A DNA stretch of 64,000 nt from Acinetobacter sp. XH1741 (GTDB taxonomy: Bacteria; Pseudomonadota; Gammaproteobacteria; Pseudomonadales; Moraxellaceae), in contig NZ_CP157428.1 of NCBI RefSeq assembly GCF_041021895.1, positions 1,116,001 through 1,180,000 on the forward strand, written 5' to 3'. The notes beneath the pieces are model-generated. The model saw only the letters and a program-made list of their open reading frames with translations. It was not told the DNA's origin and made no database searches. A program made the position numbers and the translations under genes. Position 1 is the stretch's first letter; every line of letters begins with the position of its first letter. Positions 58,770-64,000 of the stretch are shown here, one piece after another.

Positions 58770-60398
58770 TTAAGCGAGTTCTTTTGCCCATTCACGCAAA
58801 ATAAATTTCTGTAATTTTCCTGTCGAAGTTTTTGGAATTTCAGTAATGACCACATTTTTAGGAACTTTAAAACGAGCGAGTTCCTTTTGACAATGTGCAA
58901 TAATTTCCTCAGGAGTTGCTGTAGCACCCGTTTTTAATTCAATAAATGCACAAGGTACTTCTTGCCAACGCTCATCCGGTTTTGCGACAACAGCTGCTGT
59001 TAAAACTGCTGGGTGTTTATATAAAACATCTTCAACTTCTAAAGATGAGATATTTTCACCACCTGAAATAATAATATCTTTAGAGCGATCCGTAATTTTT
59101 GCATAACCATCAGGGTGACAAACCGCTAAATCACCCGTGTGGAACCAGCCACCTGCAAAAGCTTCTTCTGTTGCTTTTGGATTTTTCAGATATCCTTTCA
59201 TGACAATATTGCCACGGAACATGATTTCTCCCATGGTGTCGCAATCATTTGGTACGGGTTGCATAGTTTCAGGGTCTAATACACGCATGCTATCTTGAAG
59301 TGGATAAGGCACACCTTGGCGAGAATGCAATTGGGCTTGCTCGGTAATTGAAAGCTCATTCCACCCAGCTTGAGAGGCGCAAAGGGCAGATGGACCATAA
59401 GTTTCTGTTAAACCGTAAACATGATTTACATTAATTCCAATATTTCGCATTCCTTCTATTACAGCCACAGGTGGAGCTGCTCCCGCAACCATAACCTCAA
59501 CATGGTGTTCAATGCTTGGCTGCTTTTCTTTTGGTAAGTTAATAATCATGGATAGAACAATCGGTGCGCCGCAGAAGTAATCAACTTTGTATTTGGCAAT
59601 AAGCTGCATGACCAGTTCGGGATCAACTTTGCGCAGACAAATATTGGTTCCTCCACTTGCTGCAATACTCCATGCAAAGCACCAGCCATTACAATGAAAT
59701 AGCGGTAGGGTCCATAAATATATAGCTCTAGGCTTCATACCACAGGCTAAAATATTGCTCGCCGCATTTAAATAAGCCCCACGGTGATGGTAAACCACGC
59801 CTTTGGGATTGCCAGTTGTTCCTGATGTATAATTTAAACTAATCGCATCCCATTCATCTTGTGGTAAATGCCATTCGAAATTAGCATCACCTTGAGCTAA
59901 CCATTCTTCATATTCAAAAGAACCAAGAAATTGATTTTCACCTTCATACTCTTCATCAGCAACATCAATCACAATAATGTGTTGATGAGGGATAAGCGCA
60001 AGGGCCTCTCTAGCCAAATTAACAAACTCTGGATCAACTAACAGGACTTTCGTTTCAGCATGCTCTAGCATGAAGGCGATGGTTTTAGCATCTAAGCGAG
60101 TATTTAGTGTATTAAGAACAGCACCAGCCATAGGTACAGCAAAATGAGCTTCAATCATTGCAGGTATATTGGGTAATAACACTGAAACAGTATCGTTCTT
60201 AACAATTCCCAGTTGTTGAAGTTGAGATGCAAATTGCCGACAACGCTGATAAGTTTCTTTCCATGAAATCTGGCGCTGACCATGAATAATCGCAGCTTGA
60301 TTTGGATATATATAGGCTGCTCGTTCTAAGTAGCGTAAAGGTGATAAAGCAACAAAGTTCGCTGGTGTACGCGGTAACTCGTCATAAGCACTAACCAT
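58770..60398 (-). CDS. AMP-forming acyl-CoA ligase
   Basis: This enzyme of the ANL superfamily activates a carboxylic acid with ATP and CoA. The chain is 542 residues. The P-loop reads LNYTSGTTGNPKGVVYHHRG near residue 175, YGLTETYGPSALC near 310, GWFHTGDLAVCHPDGYAKITDRSKDIIISGGENISS near 400, and the catalytic Lys in PKTSTGKLQKFILR near the end. It resembles medium- or long-chain fatty acyl-CoA and 3-methylmercaptopropionate ligases, and the substrate is not decided. GGAG nine bases before the ATG at 60396-60398 favours it over one five codons upstream. It is a single gene. Confidence 0.88.
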   Translation of the reverse strand: MVSAYDELPRTPANFVALSPLRYLERAAYIYPNQAAIIHGQRQISWKETYQRCRQFASQLQQLGIVKNDTVSVLLPNIPAMIEAHFAVPMAGAVLNTLNTRLDAKTIAFMLEHAETKVLLVDPEFVNLAREALALIPHQHIIVIDVADEEYEGENQFLGSFEYEEWLAQGDANFEWHLPQDEWDAISLNYTSGTTGNPKGVVYHHRGAYLNAASNILACGMKPRAIYLWTLPLFHCNGWCFAWSIAASGGTNICLRKVDPELVMQLIAKYKVDYFCGAPIVLSMIINLPKEKQPSIEHHVEVMVAGAAPPVAVIEGMRNIGINVNHVYGLTETYGPSALCASQAGWNELSITEQAQLHSRQGVPYPLQDSMRVLDPETMQPVPNDCDTMGEIMFRGNIVMKGYLKNPKATEEAFAGGWFHTGDLAVCHPDGYAKITDRSKDIIISGGENISSLEVEDVLYKHPAVLTAAVVAKPDERWQEVPCAFIELKTGATATPEEIIAHCQKELARFKVPKNVVITEIPKTSTGKLQKFILREWAKELA

Positions 60399-60810
60399 GT
60401 GAAAAAACTCCATGTTTTATTTTTAGTTCATTGTTTAAAAAGATATGGCTTAATATTGAACAAGACATTAATGCTTTAGTCTTAAAAAGAAATACCCCTC
60501 AGTCAGAAAATGAGCAGAAATGCTATTTCCATCATCTTAAAGCAGTTCTGATGAATAATTATCCTATTTATGTATTTCTTAAAATTTGGGTAGGGCGTTT
60601 ATTAAAGTCACTTATTGCTGTTTACCGTATAAGCAAAATGTATTTATCATTTTATGAGTACAAAGGTTTTCACTTGGCTTGAACAAGTGTAAAATCTTTC
60701 AGGTTTTTAATTTTGATTTACACCGTTTTTATATTTTGAGGCTTGCCTCGATCATAATCTCGCGGTGAAATGCTCCTTCGTATAGGGCATCACTCCTTAA
60801 GGATTTTTTT
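60399..60810. other. Intergenic region and leader of thrS
   Basis: These 412 bp lie between the divergent ligase gene and thrS. A TTG-started 83-codon frame (60431-60682) lacks a ribosome site and is not called. The last 130 bases hold paired hairpins that look like a translational operator (separate entry). Confidence 0.5.
60687..60804 (+). promoter_or_regulatory. Candidate ThrRS translational operator in the thrS leader
   Basis: Two stems precede thrS. The upstream one pairs GTGTAAAATC (60687-60696) with GATTTACAC (60715-60723) with one bulge. The downstream one runs about 60764-60792: GTG-AA-ATGCTC pairs with GGGCATCAC, and its loop CTTCGTATA holds UU-CGU-AU, the layout of a tRNA-Thr anticodon loop (CGU). 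The Shine-Dalgarno AAGGA lies just after it. E. coli thrS is repressed by its product through anticodon-arm-like and acceptor-like hairpins with a CGU loop. That regulation is established for E. coli and inferred here. Confidence 0.5.
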
Positions 60811-62733
60811 ATGCCAATTCTCACATTGCCAAATGGCGATCAAAAGAGTTTTGATCACCCTGTATCTGTTATGGAAGTCGCTCAAAGTATTGGGCCTGGT
60901 TTAGCAAAAAATACTGTTGCTGGACGAGTAAATGATCGCTTAGTTGATGCATGTGACTTAATTACCGAAGACTCGACCTTACAAATTATCACTCCAAAAG
61001 ATGAAGAAGGTCTTGAGATCATTCGCCACTCTTGTGCACACCTTGTAGGGCATGCAGTAAAACAGCTTTTCCCTGAAGCAAAGATGGTGATTGGTCCAGT
61101 CATCGAAGAAGGTTTCTATTACGACATCTGGATGCCACGTCCTTTCACATTAGATGATATGGCAGCGATCGAAGAGCGTATGAAAAAACTCATCGATCAA
61201 GATTACGATGTTGTTAAAAAGATGACTCCACGTGATGAAGTCATTGCTGAATTTACTGCACGTGGTGAAGAATATAAATTACGCTTGATTGCAGACATGC
61301 CTGAAGAAACACAAATGGGCTTGTACTACCATCAAGATTATTTAGATATGTGTCGTGGTCCTCACGTACCGAATACCAAATTCTTAAAATCATTCAAACT
61401 CACTAAAATCTCTGGTGCATACTGGCGTGGTGATGCGAAGAATGAACAACTTCAACGTATTTATGGTACAGCTTGGGCTGATAAAAAACAGTTAGCAGCT
61501 TATATCAAGCGTATTGAAGAAGCTGAAAAGCGTGACCACCGTAAAATTGGTAAAGCATTAGATTTGTTCCATATGCAAGAAGAAGCACCGGGTATGGTGT
61601 TCTGGCATGCCAATGGTTGGACTATTTATCAAGTACTAGAGCAGTACATGCGTAAAGTTCAGCAAGACAATGGTTACCAAGAAATCAAAACTCCGCAAAT
61701 CGTAGACTTTACGCTTTGGGAGAAATCTGGTCACGCGGCAAACTATGCAGAAAACATGTTTACGACTCATTCTGAAAGTCGTAACTATGCTGTAAAACCA
61801 ATGAACTGTCCTTGTCACGTTCAAGTGTTCAACCAAGGATTAAAATCTTACCGTGATTTACCGATTCGTTTAGCTGAGTTTGGTTCTTGTCACCGTAATG
61901 AGCCATCTGGTTCTTTACACGGTATTATGCGTGTTCGTGGTTTTACACAAGATGATGCACATATCTTCTGTACCAAAGAACAGATCGGTAAAGAAGTTGC
62001 AGACTTTATTAAACTCACTTTAGATGTTTATAAAGACTTTGGCTTTGAAGAAGTTCAAATGAAATTATCTACTCGTCCAGAAAAACGTGTAGGTGATGAT
62101 GCACTTTGGGATTTAGCTGAAAAATCTTTGGCAGATGCTTTAGATGCAGCAAATCTTAAGTGGGAATTGCAGCCGGGTGAGGGCGCATTCTATGGTCCGA
62201 AGATTGAGTTCTCTTTAAAAGACTGTCTTGGTCGTGTATGGCAATGTGGTACCATTCAATGTGACTTCAACTTGCCAGTTCGTTTAGACGCTTCTTATGT
62301 GACTGAAGAAAACGAGCGTGATCAGCCTGTAATGTTGCATCGTGCAATTCTTGGCAGTTTTGAGCGTTTTATTGGTATACTAATTGAACACTACGCTGGT
62401 TTTATGCCACCTTGGTTGTCACCAGTACAAGCATGTGTCATGAATATCACTGATGCTCAAGCTGAAGCAAGTGAGCAAGTTGTAGCAAAACTCAAGGAAA
62501 ATGGCCTGCGTGCTATTTCTGACTTGAGAAATGAAAAAATCGGATTTAAGATTCGTGAGCGTACTCTAGAGCGCATTCCTTACCTGTTAGTTCTTGGTGA
62601 TCGAGAAGTTGAAGAAGGTACAGTGAATGTACGTACTCGCTCAGGAAAAAATTTAGGTACTATGTCAGTGGATGCTTTCATTGACTTAGTGAAATCTGCC
62701 GTCGCCGAACGTGGCCGGTATATTGTGGAGTAA
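60811..62733 (+). CDS. thrS: Threonyl-tRNA synthetase
   Basis: This class II synthetase charges tRNA-Thr. The 640 residues are full length: TGS domain ([26 protein letters not shown], residues 3-28), editing domain with [16 protein letters not shown] near 73 and [11 protein letters not shown] near 181, and the catalytic domain with zinc ligands in [10 protein letters not shown] near 335 and [21 protein letters not shown] near 370. The anticodon-binding domain is at the C-terminus. The stop lies five bases before the infC start codon. Confidence 0.97.
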   Translation: MPILTLPNGDQKSFDHPVSVMEVAQSIGPGLAKNTVAGRVNDRLVDACDLITEDSTLQIITPKDEEGLEIIRHSCAHLVGHAVKQLFPEAKMVIGPVIEEGFYYDIWMPRPFTLDDMAAIEERMKKLIDQDYDVVKKMTPRDEVIAEFTARGEEYKLRLIADMPEETQMGLYYHQDYLDMCRGPHVPNTKFLKSFKLTKISGAYWRGDAKNEQLQRIYGTAWADKKQLAAYIKRIEEAEKRDHRKIGKALDLFHMQEEAPGMVFWHANGWTIYQVLEQYMRKVQQDNGYQEIKTPQIVDFTLWEKSGHAANYAENMFTTHSESRNYAVKPMNCPCHVQVFNQGLKSYRDLPIRLAEFGSCHRNEPSGSLHGIMRVRGFTQDDAHIFCTKEQIGKEVADFIKLTLDVYKDFGFEEVQMKLSTRPEKRVGDDALWDLAEKSLADALDAANLKWELQPGEGAFYGPKIEFSLKDCLGRVWQCGTIQCDFNLPVRLDASYVTEENERDQPVMLHRAILGSFERFIGILIEHYAGFMPPWLSPVQACVMNITDAQAEASEQVVAKLKENGLRAISDLRNEKIGFKIRERTLERIPYLLVLGDREVEEGTVNVRTRSGKNLGTMSVDAFIDLVKSAVAERGRYIVE

Positions 62734-62738
62734 GAAAG

Positions 62739-63290
62739 ATTAAACAGCCTGACCGTAACCAACAACAAGGTGCAAAGAGTAACCGTCCAGCAATTAACGA
62801 TGAGATCCGTGCAAAAGAAGTACGCCTCGTCGCTGCTGATGGTGAGCAAAAAGGAATTGTTTCATTAAATGAAGCACTGCGTGCTGCTGAGGATGCAGAT
62901 CTTGACCTTGTTGAGATTGTCGCAAACGCTGAGCCGCCTGTTTGTAAAATCATGGATTACAACAAGCACTTGTTTGACCTGAAACAGAAGCAAAAAGATG
63001 CCAAGAAAAAACAGCATCAAGTGCAAGTGAAGGAAATCAAACTACGCCCAGCGACTGATGTAGGTGACTATCAAGTTAAGCTTCGTGCTATTTTGAAATT
63101 CCTTGAAGAAGGTAACAAAGTCAAAATCACCTTACGTTTCCGTGGTCGTGAAATGGCTCACCAACAACTTGGTTTAGCTCAATTACAAAAAATTGAAGCA
63201 GACGTAGCTGAGTTCGGTGTTGTAGAGCAAGCACCGAAAATGGAAGGCCGACAAATGGGTATGTTACTTGGACCTAAAAAGAAAAAGTAA
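62739..63290 (+). CDS. infC: Translation initiation factor IF-3, ATT start
   Basis: IF3 keeps ribosomal subunits apart and checks start-codon pairing. The frame has no ATG, GTG or TTG that gives the full N-terminus; the first ATG (62952) would lose 71 residues. Reading from ATT at 62739 gives 183 residues: [36 protein letters not shown] and so on, the standard N-domain, then [19 protein letters not shown] and [21 protein letters not shown] lies eight bases before the ATT. An AUU start for infC is well known in bacteria and lets IF3 repress its own translation. It is five bases after thrS. Confidence 0.93.
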   Translation: MKQPDRNQQQGAKSNRPAINDEIRAKEVRLVAADGEQKGIVSLNEALRAAEDADLDLVEIVANAEPPVCKIMDYNKHLFDLKQKQKDAKKKQHQVQVKEIKLRPATDVGDYQVKLRAILKFLEEGNKVKITLRFRGREMAHQQLGLAQLQKIEADVAEFGVVEQAPKMEGRQMGMLLGPKKKK

Positions 63291-63295
63291 TACTC

Positions 63296-63326
63296 AAAAA
63301 AAGCACTGCAAAAGCAGTGCTTTTTT
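63296..63326 (+). terminator. Rho-independent terminator of thrS-infC
   Basis: AAAAAAAGCACTGC and GCAGTGCTTTTTT form a stem with a short A-rich loop and a T run, directly after infC. Confidence 0.93.
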
Positions 63327-63495
63327 ATGCCTCTCATTTCTAGATTTAATTTCTTAGAAACGTCATTTAATAACTGTTTAACCTAAAGGTATTCTCAAAT
63401 TTTATTTGTTTTTTAGTGTTGGAAATCTCATCGTATTCCCTAAAACATGCTATAACGCAAGACGCAGTCATGATAATGATGAATAGGAAAATAGA

Positions 63496-64000
63496 ATGAT
63501 TGATCTATATTATTGGGGAACACCCAATGGACATAAAATCACAATAGCCTTAGAAGAAATGGGACTGGATTACACCCTTTATCCAATTAATATTTTAGAA
63601 AATGATCAATTTCAACCAGATTTCCTGAAAATTTCTCCAAATAACAAAATCCCTGCAATTGTCGATCAGAATGGTCCACGTGGTGAACCAATTTCAGTAT
63701 TTGAATCAGGCGCGATCTTGCAATATTTAGGTCGAAAAACTGGTTTGTTCTATCCAACCGACGAGCAAGAGCGAGTTGAAGTAGAACAATGGCTCATGTG
63801 GCAAATGGGTGGTTTAGGGCCAATGTTAGGACAAAATCATCACTTCAATCGCTTTGCACCAGAGAAAATTCTTTATGCTATAGAGCGTTATGTAAATGAA
63901 ACTAAGCGTTTATATGGTGTATTAAACAAACAACTTATAGGGCAAAAATTTGTTGCGGGGGAATACTCAATTGCTGAGTTGCGGGGGAATACTCAATTGC
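63496..64000 (+). pseudogene. Glutathione S-transferase, frameshifted by a tandem duplication and cut by window end
   Basis: From ATG at 63496 (AGGA ahead) the frame reads MIDLYYWGTPNGHKITIALEEMGLDY, then SPNNKIPAIVD and ESGAILQYLGRKTG, the thioredoxin-like domain of a GST of the YfcG/Ure2p-like type, followed by the start of the helical domain. GSTs of this kind act on disulfides or electrophiles with glutathione. After FVAGEYSIA the frame turns to ELRGNTQL because 26 bases (63952-63977) are repeated in tandem. The family expects AGEYSIADI. The last third is outside the window. Assembly error is a real alternative to mutation, because the repeat lies exactly at the end of the supplied sequence. 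Confidence 0.7.
63952..64000 (+). repeat. 26-bp tandem duplication inside the gst gene
   Basis: The unit 63952-63977 is followed by an identical second unit of which 23 bases (63978-64000) are visible. Twenty-six is not a multiple of three, so the duplication shifts the reading frame. Confidence 0.9.

Noticed and set aside
60431..60682. 83-codon frame upstream of thrS
   Set aside because: It starts at TTG with no ribosome site, has no recognisable domain and runs up to the thrS leader hairpins.

Overview
The window is bacterial chromosome, almost certainly from the genus Acinetobacter and probably the A. calcoaceticus-baumannii complex. It is AT-rich (roughly 39-40% GC by eye) and the coding is dense. 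The gene content and order match what I recall of Acinetobacter: holA-lptE-leuS, ilvI-ilvH-ilvC, split pntAA-pntAB-pntB, gacS next to cysM, then rlmD-relA-mazG, pcnB-folK-panB-panC and rapZ-ptsO. The genus call comes from protein resemblance and synteny held in memory, not from a search.

Layout. 1-3751 (minus): holA (cut by the window edge), lptE, leuS. 4068-4406: a small secreted DUF4124 protein. 4910-8174: branched-chain amino acid genes ilvI, ilvH, ilvC. They are followed by a duplicated ilvC 3' tail, a hairpin-rich insert and a terminator. 8637-10691: an MHYT-GGDEF-EAL cyclic-di-GMP protein. 10800-13850 is accessory: a GC-rich structured stretch resembling a phage C4-type antisense RNA, a frameshifted TetR pseudogene, an intact TetR gene, and a divergent haem-oxygenase-fold protein. 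14055-22409: prfC, two RsiV/DUF3298-like envelope proteins, tatD-like, acnA, tcdA. 22474-25450: an unlisted 40-residue membrane protein, a LysR regulator, a probable peptidoglycan amidase with a damaged 5' region, and dusA.

26234-32621 is a seven-gene Ter-type stress module: TerA, two TerD, a DUF475 membrane protein, a TerD-VWA protein, an AIM24 protein and TerZ. It is bracketed by two 50-bp direct repeats that match at 48 positions. One repeat is the 3' end of the neighbouring MFS gene and the other is an orphan copy beside dusA. This is the clearest sign of an inserted block in the window, and there is no integrase or transposase with it.

32702-35312 (minus): MFS transporter, RidA-family protein, EamA exporter. 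35551-38471: proton-translocating transhydrogenase. 38527-45461 (minus): SDR, rsfS, an hyi/glxR/crotonase operon, and the hybrid kinase gacS. 45634-58709 (plus): cysM, a PolB-like exonuclease, rlmD, relA, mazG, a ComEA-like protein, pcnB, folK, panB, panC, rapZ, ptsO and darP, with one SDR on the minus strand. 58770-60398 (minus): an acyl-CoA ligase. 60811-63290: thrS and infC. infC starts at an ATT codon and thrS has a leader hairpin that mimics a tRNA-Thr anticodon arm. The window ends in a glutathione S-transferase gene that carries a 26-bp tandem duplication and is frameshifted by it.

Most genes are core metabolism, translation and stringent-response functions. I saw no tRNA, rRNA, CRISPR array, intact insertion sequence or intact prophage.
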